Source of the DNA: Theodoxus fluviatilis
Lineage: Eukaryota > Mollusca > Gastropoda > Cycloneritida > Neritidae
NCBI GenBank assembly: GCA_034096865.1
Contig: JAWQFJ010025619.1
Span: 1-20,000, forward strand
Direction of reading: 5' to 3'
DNA: 20,000 nt
Positions 1 to 8,695 of this stretch are shown here, piece by piece; positions within the stretch are counted from its first letter, which is position 1, and each line of letters begins with the position of its first letter. The position numbers and the translations under genes were made by a program. A model generated the notes under the pieces. That model worked only from the letters and a program-made list of their open reading frames with translations. It searched no databases and had not been told where the DNA came from.

Positions 1-2006
1 GCGAGGCTGAGAGAGGAAAGCGAGGCTGACTGTGAGAGGAAAGCGAGGTTGGCTGAGAGAGGAAAGCGAGGTTGACTGAGAGAGGAAAGCGAGGCTGAGA
101 GAGGAAAGCGAAGTTGACTGAGAGAGGTGAGCGAGGCTGACAGAGAGGAAAGCGAGGCTGAGAGAGAGGAAAGCGAGGCTGAGAGAGGAAAGCGAGGCTG
201 AGAGAGGAAAGCGAGGCTGAGAGAGGAAAGCGAGGCTGAGAGAGGAAAGCGAGGCTGACAGAGAGGAAAGCGAGGTTGAGAGAGGAAAGCGAAGTTGACA
301 GAGTGGAAAGCGAGGCTGAGAGAGGAAAGCGAGGCTGAGAGAGGAAAGCGAGGCTGAGAGAGGAAAGCGAGGCTGACTGAGAGGAAAGCGAGGCTGAGAG
401 AGGAAAGCGAAGTTGACAGAGTGGAAAGCGAGGCTGAGAGAGGAAAGCGAGGCTGAGAGAGGAAAGCGAGGCTGAGAGAGGAAAGCGAGGCTGACTGAGA
501 GGAAGGCGAGGTTGACTGAGAGAGGAAAGCGAGGCTGACAGAGTGGAAAGCGAGGCTGAGAGAGGAAAGCGAGGCTGACAGAGTGGAAAGCGAGGCTGAC
601 AGAGTGGAAAGCGAGGTTGAGAGAAGAAAGCGAGGCTGAGAGAGGAAAGCAAGGCTGACTGAGAGAGGAAAGCGAGGCTGACAGAGAGGAAAGCGAGGCT
701 GACTGAGAGAGGAAAGCGAGGCTGAGAGAGGAAAGCGAGGCTGAGAGAGGAAAGCGAGGCTGACTGAGAGAGGAAAGCGAGGCTGAGAGAGGAAAGCGAG
801 GCTGAGAGAGGAAAGCGAGGCTGACTGAGAGAGGAAAGCGAGGCTGAGAGAGGAAAGCGAGGCTGACAGAGTGGAAAGCGAGGCTGACAGAGAGGAAAGC
901 GAGGCTGAGAGAGGAAAGCGAGGCTGAGAGAGGAAAGCAAGGCTTACAGAGTGGAAAGCGAGGTTGAGAGAAGAAAGCGAGGCTGAGAGAGGAAAGCGAG
1001 GCTGAGAGAGGAAAGCAAGGCTGACAGAGAGGAAAGCGAGGCTGACAGAGAGGAAAGCGAGGTTGAGAGAAGAAAGCGAGGTTGGCTGAGAGAAGAAAGC
1101 GAAGCTGAGAGAGGAAAGCGAGGCTGAGAGAGGAAAGCGAGGCTGAGAGAGGAAAGCGAGGTTTACAGAGAGGAAAGCGAGGCTGAGAGAGGAAGGCGAG
1201 GTTGGCTGAGAGGAAAACGAGGCTGAGAGAGGAAAGCGAGGCTGAGAGAGGAAAGCAAGGCTGAGAGAGGAAAGCAAGGCTGAGAGAGAAAAGCGAGGCT
1301 GAGAGAGGAAAGCGACGTTGGCTGAGAGGAAAGCGAGGCTGAGAGAGGAAAGCGAGGTTGACAGAGTGGAAAGCGAGCCTGAGAGAGGAAATCGAGGCTG
1401 AGAGAGGAAAGAGAGTCTGACAGAGAGGAAGGCGAGGCTGAGAGAGGAAAGCGAACCTGAGAGAGGAAAGCGAGGCTGACAGTGGAAAGCGAGGCTGAGA
1501 GAGAAAAGCGAGGCTGAGAGAGGAAAGCGACGTTGGCTGAGAGGAAAGCGAGGCTGAGAGAGGAAAGCGAGGCTGAGAGAGGAAAGCGACGTTGGCTGAG
1601 AGGAAAGCGAGGCTGAGAGAGGAAAGCGAGGCTGACAGAGTGGAAAGCGAGCCTGAGAGAGGAAATCGAGGCTGAGAGAGGAAAGAGAGTCTGACAGAGA
1701 GGAAGGCGAGGCTGAGAGAGAGGAAATCGAGGCTGAGAGAGGAAAGCGACGTTGGCTGAGAGGAAAGCGAGGCTGAGAGAGGAAAGCGAGGCTGTCAGTG
1801 GAAAGCGAGGCTGAGAGAGAAAAGCGAGGCTGAGAGAGGAAAGCAAGGCTGAGAGAGGAAGGCGAGGCTGAGAGAGAGGAAAGCAAGGCTGAGAGAGAGG
1901 GAAGCGAGGCTGAGAGAGAGGAAAGCGAGGCTGAGAGAGGAAAGCGAGGTTGACTGAGAGAAGAAAGCGAGGTTGGCTGTGACAGGGAAGCGAGGTTGGC
2001 TGAGTG
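1..2006. repeat. 19-bp purine-rich minisatellite array (with 21- and 23-bp variants)
   Basis: The basic unit is GAGGCTGAGAGAGGAAAGC (19 bp), repeated head to tail from the first base of the window, so the array continues to the left. Insertion variants carry GACTGA or GACAGA in place of GAGA and give 21- and 23-bp units; another variant carries GTTGGCTGA. The plus strand is mostly G and A. A block of variants at about 1312-1447 recurs 274 bp downstream (the GACGTTGG marker at 1314 and 1588, and the GAGAGTCTGA marker at 1411 and 1685), so part of the array was duplicated as a larger unit. The units contain no stop codon on the minus strand, which explains the long Ser/Leu/Pro/Arg-rich open frame there. 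I do not regard it as a gene. Confidence 0.95.
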
Positions 2007-2426
2007 TCAAGGTTGTTGTTGGTGTTACAAGCTCGAGACACCAACCGACAGTAAACAAGAAAACAAATAAGAGAAATTTCTTCCTCAGTCACTAATTACA
2101 TTTAAGAACAAGCACGCCACAAACAGAATTTAACTTAAAACAATTTACCCATACAAATATGCACCTTGCAATACAAAAACCCCTCTTTCATTAAATGAAA
2201 AGAAAAAAACCAACACACATATAATTATAACCACAAGGTGTTTACCTTTTAAAACCTCACTGTGGCACTCAGGACGCCAAAACCAGGCTAATCCTACCAC
2301 TCAACAATTAAATCTTAAAAAATAATATTTGAACCAATTAAATAAAACGTAGATTGAAAATAGTACGTAGATTGAAATTAATATGTAATAGACGCAGGCG
2401 CAAATTAAGAAGTAAACGTAGACGCT
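2007..2426. other. AT-rich unique DNA, no feature recognised
   Basis: The sequence after the minisatellite is AT-rich and shows no tandem periodicity. I see no convincing open frame, RNA gene or terminal inverted repeat. The first 40 bases still carry decayed GGTTGGCTGA-like bits of the array. Confidence 0.6.
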
Positions 2427-2427
2427 A

Positions 2428-2494
<67 letters not shown>

Positions 2495-2517
2495 TGTGTG
2501 TGTGTCTGTGTGTCTGT
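2427..2517. repeat. (TA)n(TG)n compound microsatellite
   Basis: A run of about 9 TA dinucleotides passes directly into about 25 TG dinucleotides and then into TG interrupted by TC (TCTGTGTG steps). The alternating purine-pyrimidine tract is a classic slippage-prone and Z-DNA-prone sequence. It abuts the block at 2518, and its TCTG-rich end may belong to the same dispersed element. Confidence 0.97.
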
Positions 2518-2890
2518 CCCGACTTAACGGCTGATATCTCAAAAACTACTGGACGGATTTCCTTGGCATTTTGCACACTTACTGGAAGTTAGGTCCGATT
2601 GAATGTTTCAAATTTTCAGAATCGAGGTTTGAAAAAAAAGTGACTTTTGTAGGTCGTAAACTCGAAAACACCCCCCTAAAATGTCCCTTGACGGAATGGC
2701 GATATTTCGCCTTTTCCGTCACTCCCGTCGCCAGCAGCGTTTCTCCCACGCTGTACGAGCGCTCACCAGTTACATAAATAGTTTTCGTGATCCTCCCCAG
2801 AAAAAATCGCCTTTGCTTTAAAAAATACAGTTTTACAGTCAAAATTGGTGTCTCCACCCGCGCGGCCGGTCCAACTCTTAGGACAGCCAC
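2518..2890. repeat. Probable dispersed-repeat block next to the TG microsatellite
   Basis: The segment starts with GACTTAACGGCTGATATCTC and continues through AAAAACTACTGGACGGATTT. From memory, blocks with this 'act on self, one substitution away' wording next to a TCTG/TG microsatellite recur in many invertebrate genomes. That is recollection, not a search result. An open frame of about 100 codons runs on the minus strand and a shorter one on the plus strand, but neither resembles a protein family I know. The 3' limit is a guess. Confidence 0.35.
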
Positions 2891-3133
2891 TCTGTCTCAG
2901 TGGCAGTGCAATAGAGTAGGCCTACACTACCAAGTTCTGTTCGCGTGGCCTAATGGCAGTGAATCGATATTAAACTTGGCAGAAATAGACCTTGAGTATC
3001 CTAAAATGTACAAGACCACTCAAATTTCATGAACTATCATCCATTTTTATACAATTTACAGTGCATAAAACGAACCGAGGTTGTTTGCGGAAAACAACGT
3101 TATAACTGCTTCGCAAACACATATTCATGTCAG

Positions 3134-3210
3134 TTCCTGAGTAGCTCACCTGGTAGAGCGTTGGACTATTGTATTGTTAGGTCATGCGTGAACGGGTTCG
3201 AATCAGTGCA
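3134..3210 (+). repeat. Degenerate tRNA-like sequence, probable SINE head or tRNA pseudogene
   Basis: An A-box-like stretch TAGCTCACCTGGTAGAG lies at 3142-3158 and a good B box GGTTCGAATC at 3195-3204. The spacing is right for the internal RNA polymerase III promoter of a tRNA. GCTC and GAGC can form a D stem. Only one of the five T-stem pairs survives (checking 3192-3196 against 3204-3208), and the anticodon arm is not clean. A working tRNA is therefore unlikely, and a tRNA-derived SINE or a decayed tRNA copy fits better. The downstream sequence to about 3320 may be the SINE body, but I do not recognise it. Confidence 0.6.
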
Positions 3211-3767
3211 GAATTTGTTTTAATGCCAAAACCTGGAGGTTCAGCCCCAGTGGTTTTTATTTATAAAAGCACTCAGCACTAGACATCTTTAGACAGAACA
3301 TAAAACTTAAAAAAACCGCGCAGCGGGCTAACAGAGTGAAAGCTTATAATTCATAATTACTCACCATCTAAATCCTTCTTCTATCTTCCTTTATCATCAT
3401 TAGGTTCTCTGCGCTCAATGGATAATAATAACGTAATTGACGTGCAGAGGAAAACACCACTAGGGCGATAACGAACGTGCAACTCGCACGCAAAGGCAAC
3501 AGTCCCGTGAAAATCCAACCACAGACCATTAAAAGCAGTGTGCTTTGCTCAGCAAAACAGTTCTAACAGAAAGATGGAGAAACGGAACTTTACGGCCTAT
3601 CTCTACAATTAGAATAAACGCACAAAACAAATCAAGTATGACCCTAGTTTTATCTCTCTCACCAATCGCGTAGGAGCTGCGTTAGGACAATTCTTACAAA
3701 AGGAAAATATAACTGAAATAAAGCCACCCAAACAAGCCCCAAATGAAATAAAATAAATCTAAGTCGT
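3211..3767. other. Unique DNA, no gene recognised
   Basis: There is no tandem periodicity and no open frame of convincing length or composition. The first 100 bases may be the body of the tRNA-like element upstream. Nothing else can be supported. Confidence 0.5.
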
Positions 3768-3815
3768 GACACAGAGAGGAAAGCGAGACTGACTGTGAGG
3801 GAAAAGTTAAGTTGA
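3768..3815. repeat. Isolated copy of the 19-bp minisatellite unit
   Basis: ACAGAGAGGAAAGCGAGACT followed by GACTGTGAGGGAAAAG matches two units of the array at 1-2006, in the same orientation, about 1.76 kb from the array's end. It is surrounded by unrelated unique DNA. Confidence 0.75.
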
Positions 3816-4199
3816 CTTGTATGTGAGTAGGCCTATATTCACCCTCTGCAGTGCTTACCTCGGACCTCGGTGGCAGAGAGACTACAAAGCTGCGATTGAA
3901 CATCGCTTTTTATACCCTGCCTGTTGTTCTTTCCGTCCTGGAAGTTCGCCAGCTGACTTTTTCTCATGACTATCTAATCTTTTATAGTCCAGTCCGTTTA
4001 GTGCACTGAGATAAGTGGTGCGCTTATTTGCACACAAACGTGGATGCACTGGTGCCATGAACATTGACCGTAGCAAAGAATTGTGTGATGGGAACTTGAA
4101 CGAAATAGAAGCACGTCAACATGCTTTGCAAATGCGATGTTTTTCTAAATGCATTTTCTGCGGAGATATTTGGTTTCGTGTTTTTGCACAGCGGTGGTG
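3816..4199. other. Unique DNA with a short unrecognised open stretch
   Basis: A plus-strand frame from the ATG at 4057 stays open through the trinucleotide tract downstream and contains a CFSKCIFCGD segment. Its non-repeat part is only about 48 codons and matches no family I recognise. The minus strand is also open here. I do not call a gene. Confidence 0.4.
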
Positions 4200-4447
4200 G
4201 AAGAAAAGTAGTAGTGTAGTAGTAGTGGTGATTGTAGTAGTAGTTGTAGTAGTGGTGATTGTAGGAGTAGTATTGATTGTAGTAGTAGTTGTAGTACAGC
4301 AGCAACAGCAGTAGCAGCAGCAGTTCAGTAGTAGAAGTAGTAATAGTAGTAGCACTAGTAGTAGTAGTGTTAGACGTGGTAATTGCACTGTACTACTACT
4401 AGCAGTTGTAGCAGTAGCATCAGTAGTCGTCGTCGTCTTCGTCGTCA
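4200..4447. repeat. Imperfect (GTA/GTG/GCA/GTC)n trinucleotide tract
   Basis: The tract opens with GTAGTAGTG-type triplets, passes through a CAGCAACAGCAG stretch around 4298-4322, returns to GTA triplets and ends in CGTCGTCGTCTTCGTCGTC. The 3-base period keeps several frames open, giving poly-Val, poly-Gln or poly-Thr peptides that I treat as artefacts. Confidence 0.93.
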
Positions 4448-4519
4448 CTTTTGTTGAAATAGTTTTTTGGTATCAGTATCAGCCTTTGAAAAAATATCGT
4501 CGCACTGTTGTTCCACTCA

Positions 4520-4552
4520 TGTGACCCGGCACCACAAAATGAGTGATAAGTC
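4520..4552. repeat. Left arm of a 33-bp outer inverted repeat
   Basis: The arm starts TGTGACCCGGCACCACAAAA and pairs with the reverse complement of 7128-7160 at 30 of 33 positions. It is the likely terminal inverted repeat of an outer, probably non-autonomous DNA transposon now interrupted by the elements at 4673-6768. I could not define a target-site duplication. Confidence 0.7.
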
Positions 4553-4672
4553 TTTTTTCCTTCATATTTAGAGGTTTTCGTATGAAATTAAAGCCCAGCA
4601 ACAGAGCTTTCTATTGATACCAAAATCATTCTTCTACCTCTATTAATAAGGAAGCTATGGCCATTTGCAGTA

Positions 4673-5809
4673 AAGGCGCCTACACACGTACCGGTTGTCC
4701 CCCGATTTTGCTGCCGATCTGGTCAAGAATCGGAACGGCTGACTCATTTGCATACAATCCTGCTCGGTTCTTGTCAGTAGGGCAGGCTCTATTCCCCGAC
4801 CCGGTCTGGCGACTATTCGCAAATTTAAATGGCGGACATGTCTACGCTTCGCACAGAAAACGCTGTATTTGGGGATACTAGAAACCCCATCCAAAGAAAA
4901 TGTAAGCCATGAACAGCATTAATTTATCAAAGCTGTATGTTGAATGCATCAATAGGTCGTGAAAGCTACATTTTAAAATTGGAAATGCAGGTCGACGCAT
5001 TCACACAGAAGCATATGTTGACATTGTGTACAATGCTAGTGTTGACTGATGCAATGAAAACGATACATTTAAATTGCATCTGTGTTATGCAAACACTGTT
5101 CAGATTACATTGCTTTAATTTTGGTAATTGAGAAAATGTGTGTTGATGTACGCCAGGGTTTCACGAGTTTGGTGGGAAAAGTGCGAGCTGAGGCTGGAGT
5201 GAGAGCGTGAAATCAGGTCAACACAAAAGATGACAGCGTTCACGTGTGTGTTTGATTGGCAACTGCAATGAAGGATATGGGACAGAATATAAACCCCATG
5301 AATCAGCTTGATTCGTTTGATATTGGAGAAACATATAATATATTTATATTTCATTGCCATGAAATATTGGAAACTGCAGATGAGTTTCACAAGGACTTGC
5401 TTGTGCACATAATGCGTAATCTGTTTCAGTCAACAAAGCAGACGCCGAAGCTTCGACCTGCGTCGACCTGGATTCCATTTGTAAAATGTAGGAGCTTTCA
5501 CGACCTTTTGATGCATTCAACATACAGCTTTGATAAATTAATGCTGTTCATGGCTTACATTTTCTTTGGATGGGTTTCTAGTATCCCAAAATACAGCGTT
5601 TTCTGTGCGAACGGTAGACATATCCGCCATTTAATTTTGCAACTAGTCGCGAGATTCTCGTCGTTCTGGCGTCGCCCGGCATAGGAATCAGTCCCGACCA
5701 GGTCGGGGAATATCGTTGCATGTGTGGCTATCAACCCGATTTTTGCTGCCAATCCAGTACCGGAATGACAGCAAAACCGGCTTGAAAAACGGTACGTGTG
5801 TAGGAGCCT
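4673..5809. mobile_element. Element A: DNA-transposon-like element with long terminal inverted repeats
   Basis: The left end begins AAGGCGCCTACACACGTACC and the right end, read as reverse complement, begins AGGCTCCTACACACGTACC. The similarity extends inward about 310-330 bp (about 4673-4995 against 5465-5809) and includes an AAATGGCGGA motif and a subterminal block with TTCATGGCTTACATTTTC on one strand. The interior at about 5000-5460 is unique and encodes no transposase I can recognise. TA occurs just outside the left end (4671-4672) and at the junction with element B (5810-5811). A TA or TAA-type target would fit Tc1/mariner or PIF/Harbinger, but I cannot assign the superfamily. It is probably non-autonomous. 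Confidence 0.75.
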
Positions 5810-5906
5810 TAAAGGCGCCGACAGACGTACTGTTTTTCAAGCCGATTTTGCTGCCGATCCGGTACCGGATCGGCAGCAAAAATCGGGTTGACAGCCACAT
5901 GCAATG
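5714..5906. repeat. Long palindrome at the junction of elements A and B
   Basis: The arms 5715-5809 and 5812-5905 are near-perfect reverse complements, centred on GCCTTAAAGGC. Inside the right arm sits a second, nearly perfect palindrome at about 5844-5884, centred on GGTACC, with one unpaired base. The left arm has a diverged version of the same inner palindrome. The structure comes from two transposon ends facing each other. Confidence 0.85.
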
Positions 5907-6768
5907 ATTACACTGAGACCGCGCACTCGAGCGATTTTCCTTTATGCGAAGCGAGGTCAGAATTGAGAGTTACGTCCCTTTGCTCTGCGCCTCGTTATCG
6001 CGCAGAGCCATGGCAACAGATGCTTTCGGTGTGTAGATCTATACGTAGGCCTGCATTTCCAATTTTAAAACGTAGGAGCTTTCACGACCTATTGATGCAT
6101 TCAACATACAGCTTTGATAAATTAATGCTGTTCATGGCTTACATTTTCTTTGGATGGGGTTCTATTATCCCCCAAATACAGCATTTTCTGTGCGAACACG
6201 CAACGAGAATATTTGAGCCGCGGACACATGGTTGGGCATGTGACCTGCATTTCGAATATTAAAATGTAAGAGCTTTCATGACCTATTCATGCATTCAAAA
6301 TACAGCTTTGATAAAGTAATGCTGTTCATGGCTTACATTTTCTTTGGTTGGGATTCTAGTATCCCCCAAATACAGCGTTTTCTGTGCGAACACGCAACGA
6401 GAACATTCGAGCTGCGGACACATGGTTGGGCGTGTGACCTGCATTTTGAATATTAAAATGTAGGAGCTTTCACGACCTATCGATGCATTCAACATACAGC
6501 TTTGATAAATTAATGCTGTTCATGGCTTACATTTTCTTTGGATTGGTTTTTAGTATCCCCAAATACAGCGTTTTCTGTGTGAAGCGTTGACAGTGTCCGC
6601 CATTTAAATTTGCCACTAGTCCGGAATCGGTCCGGACCCGGTCGGGGAATAGAGCCTGCCCTAGTCAAAAGAATTGGGCCGGATTGTATGCAAATGAGTC
6701 AACCGTTCCGATTCTTGACCGGATCGGCAGCAAAATCGGGGGACAACCGGTACGTGTGTTGACGCCTT
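5812..6768. mobile_element. Element B: related terminal-inverted-repeat element abutting element A
   Basis: The left end AAGGCGCCGACAGACGTACT resembles the inner end of element A over about 95 bp. The right end, read in reverse from 6768, begins AAGGCGTCAACACACGTACC and matches the outer left end of element A over about 320 bp (about 6430-6768 against 4673-4995), including the CCGATTTTGCTGCCGATC and AAATGGCGGACA stretches. The interior at 5910-6060 is unrelated to element A. The right half contains three tandem copies (the last partial) of a 194-bp unit. No transposase is seen. A TA follows the right end at 6769-6770. The pair may also be one rearranged element rather than two insertions. Confidence 0.7.
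6073..6592. repeat. 194-bp tandem repeat (two full copies and a partial one)
   Basis: TAGGAGCTTTCACGACC-type starts occur at 6073, 6267 and 6461, exactly 194 bp apart. Each copy contains CATTCAACATACAGCTTTGA and CTGTTCATGGCTTACATTTT, or close variants. The third copy runs into the element B terminal repeat. A related block lies at 5489-5620 in the same orientation and at about 4850-4970 inverted, so five copies of the core block are present in the composite. Confidence 0.9.
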
Positions 6769-6770
6769 TA

Positions 6771-7127
6771 AGAGGGTAGTAACACGGGAATTCTGAGAAA
6801 TACTGCAACTGAAGGCATCAAACTACCTCTGCAAAGCAACAGACAATCAACTTTTATCAGAAAAGTGCTATAAATAATTCATAACTGTACTTAGCTATAT
6901 ATGATATCTCAGAAATGCCTAATTCTAATTAGACTTTTTGCATCCTTTGTTTCGATGATCAATGTTAATAAACATAAACTTTCTCCACTTTAGAGGTGAA
7001 ATTTCAGTCTAAGACCAGGATATGGTGTGCATTATGTGTAAACACGTCTGAAAATGGCTAAAACTCAACAAGCACCACATTGACCTATACCTCTATAAAT
7101 AGGCTGCCCCTTCAGTTTTGTCCGCGC
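6771..7127. other. Unique AT-rich DNA between the inner element and the outer inverted repeat
   Basis: This is the right-hand body of the putative outer element. I see no open frame of interest and no tandem repeat. A CTATAAATAG motif at about 7092-7101 resembles a TATA box, but nothing downstream supports a promoter. Confidence 0.5.
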
Positions 7128-7160
7128 GACTTATCCCTCATTTTGTGGCGCTGGGTCACA
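7128..7160. repeat. Right arm of the 33-bp outer inverted repeat
   Basis: GACTTATCCCTCATTTTGTG leads into GCGCTGGGTCACA. The reverse complement matches 4520-4552 at 30 of 33 positions. Together the arms bound a 2.64-kb span, of which about 540 bp remains if 4673-6768 is removed. Confidence 0.7.
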
Positions 7161-7469
7161 AATATCCAAATCTTGGTTGGGTGGGCAGTGTTTCACAGAC
7201 GCTGTCCAGTTCACTCTGCCAAGCGTGTTTGAGATTGCCAGCATTCGGCAGGCTTGTTCAGGCAACCCGTCGCACGGAAACCTGCTGAACCTCAACCGCC
7301 ACAGCTCTGGTTCGCCCCAAGAGGACTGCTGACCTCCAGTCAAGAGCAAGTCAGACCAAAGTCCACAAACAGTCTTTAGTCACACAGACATCTTCACCAC
7401 GGCCCTCCCAGAATACATACCCACGGAAAGTCGTGTGTTCTGCAGTAGGGTCGCTGCAACCGTGTTGCA
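7161..7469. other. Unique DNA, no gene recognised
   Basis: This is mixed-composition sequence without periodicity. A minus-strand open frame of about 70 codons is too short and featureless to call. A small perfect hairpin (CTGCAAC, loop CGT, GTTGCAG) at 7454-7470 marks the edge of the following array. Confidence 0.5.
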
Positions 7470-7829
7470 GTCGCGTGTAGTTGTGTATGGTTGTGTGTAG
7501 TTGCGTGTAGTTGTGTGTGGTTGTGTGTGGTTGCGTGAAGTTGTGTGCAGTTGCGTGTAGTTGTGTGTAGTTGCGTGTAGTTGTGTGTGGTTGTGTGAAG
7601 TTGCATGTAGTTGTGTGTGGTTGTGTGTGGTTGCATGAAGTTGCGTGTAGTTGCGTTTAGTTGCGTGTAGTTGTGTGTGGTCGTGTGCAGTTGTGTGTAG
7701 TTGCGTGCGGTTGTGTAGTTGTGTGTGGTCGTGTGTAGTTGCGTGTAGTTACGTTTGGTTGTGTGTAGTTGTGTGTGGTCGTGTGCAGTTGTGTGTAGTT
7801 ACGTGTAGTTGCGTGTAGTTGTGTGTACT
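7470..7829. repeat. 10-bp tandem repeat array, GTTGYGTGTR type (copy 1)
   Basis: The monomer is GTTGCGTGTA with variants GTTGTGTGTG, GTTGTGTGTA and GTCGTGTGCA, about 36 units. The strand is nearly free of C apart from the CG step. Three monomers make 30 bases, so an open frame reads as a 10-residue peptide repeat on the minus strand (TTHNYTQLHA type). I treat that frame as a by-product. Confidence 0.95.
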
Positions 7830-8402
7830 TGTTGTCACGACTCGAGGTTGAAATGTGTGTTTTTTTTAAAGAAGTTTATGGTAACAAGATATGGTGCGGC
7901 TTTAGGTGCTTTAAACTATTTGGTCTGCTTATCAGTTCAGCGTAATGCTTTTGATTGTTTTGCTCGTGGTCGGCTTGGCGTTCTCATGTTTTGGGATGGT
8001 TAATTACATTTTTGGATTGTTAATTAAGTAACTGAGAGCCTTGTGCACGTGCTGCACGGCTATTCTGGTTTATCGCCAGGCTTTTCAGTTACTTCTCATG
8101 CTTTTGGCTTATACTTCTCCAATGCCGTGGTTGAATTCAGTTGCTTCAGGTTAAAAGAGAGTTTGTTCATTTTCTCGTGCCGGCCTTGTGATCACACTAT
8201 TTAGTAGGGATAGCGTCGTGGGCTCAGACACCAGCCGCTCCGGATCGCAGGGTGAGTGTTTATGGTCTCTCGTTCTCTTTCGGTTTCGTTTGTGTTCCAC
8301 CTCGTATGACTCGTCGGTTGTGTTGTTAGCGAGGGAGAAATAGCTATTTCTTTTCATTTGCTTATTTCAGATCCTGGCTTGAGTTTTGGTGGTCCGGGCA
8401 TG
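7830..8402. other. Unique DNA with a possible small intron at 8252-8370
   Basis: No open frame here is convincing. A donor-like CAGG^GTGAGTG (intron starting at 8252) and an acceptor-like TTGCTTATTTCAG ending at 8370 would define an intron of 119 bp with a pyrimidine-rich 3' end. The flanking segments encode nothing I recognise, so the call rests on splice-site shape alone and may be chance. Confidence 0.2.
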
Positions 8403-8695
8403 GATGATTGAATAGTGGTGATTTGTGCTGGGAAGGTTGAATAGTGATGATTTGTGCTGTGAAGGTTGAGTAGGGATGATTTGTGCTGGAGAGGTTGAAT
8501 AGTGATGATTTGTGCTGGAGAGGTTGAATAGTGATGATTTGTGCTGGAGAGGTTGAATAGTGATGATTTGTGCTGGAGAGGTTGAATAGTGATGATTTGT
8601 GCTGGGGAGTTTGAATAGGGATGATTTGTGCTGGGGAGTTTGAATTGGGATGATTTGTGCCGCGGAGTTTGAATTGTGTTATTTATGCTGCGAAG
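8403..8695. repeat. 29-bp minisatellite
   Basis: The unit begins AGGTTGAATAGTGATGATTT and ends GTGCTGGAG. Units start at 8463, 8492 and 8521, exactly 29 bp apart. About ten copies are present; those at the right end drift (GGGGAGTTTGAATTG) toward the next array. Confidence 0.93.

Noticed and set aside
1163..2092. Minus-strand Ser/Leu/Pro/Arg-rich open frame of 309 codons
   Set aside because: Apart from the first 35 or so residues it is a translation of the 19-bp minisatellite. Unit lengths of 19, 21 and 23 bp shift the phase, so no frame is kept.
3134..3210. A functional tRNA gene
   Set aside because: The T stem has one pair of five and the anticodon stem does not close.
4057..4314. Short plus-strand gene starting at 4057
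   Set aside because: About 48 codons of unrecognised sequence run straight into a trinucleotide repeat, and the minus strand is equally open.
5256..5684. 142-codon plus-strand frame inside element A as a transposase
   Set aside because: I see no DDE/DDD motif, DNA-binding domain or similarity to a family I know, and the last third lies in the terminal inverted repeat.
7085..7115. TATA-box-like CTATAAATAG as a promoter
   Set aside because: No transcript start, open frame or conserved element follows, and the region belongs to a transposon-like body.
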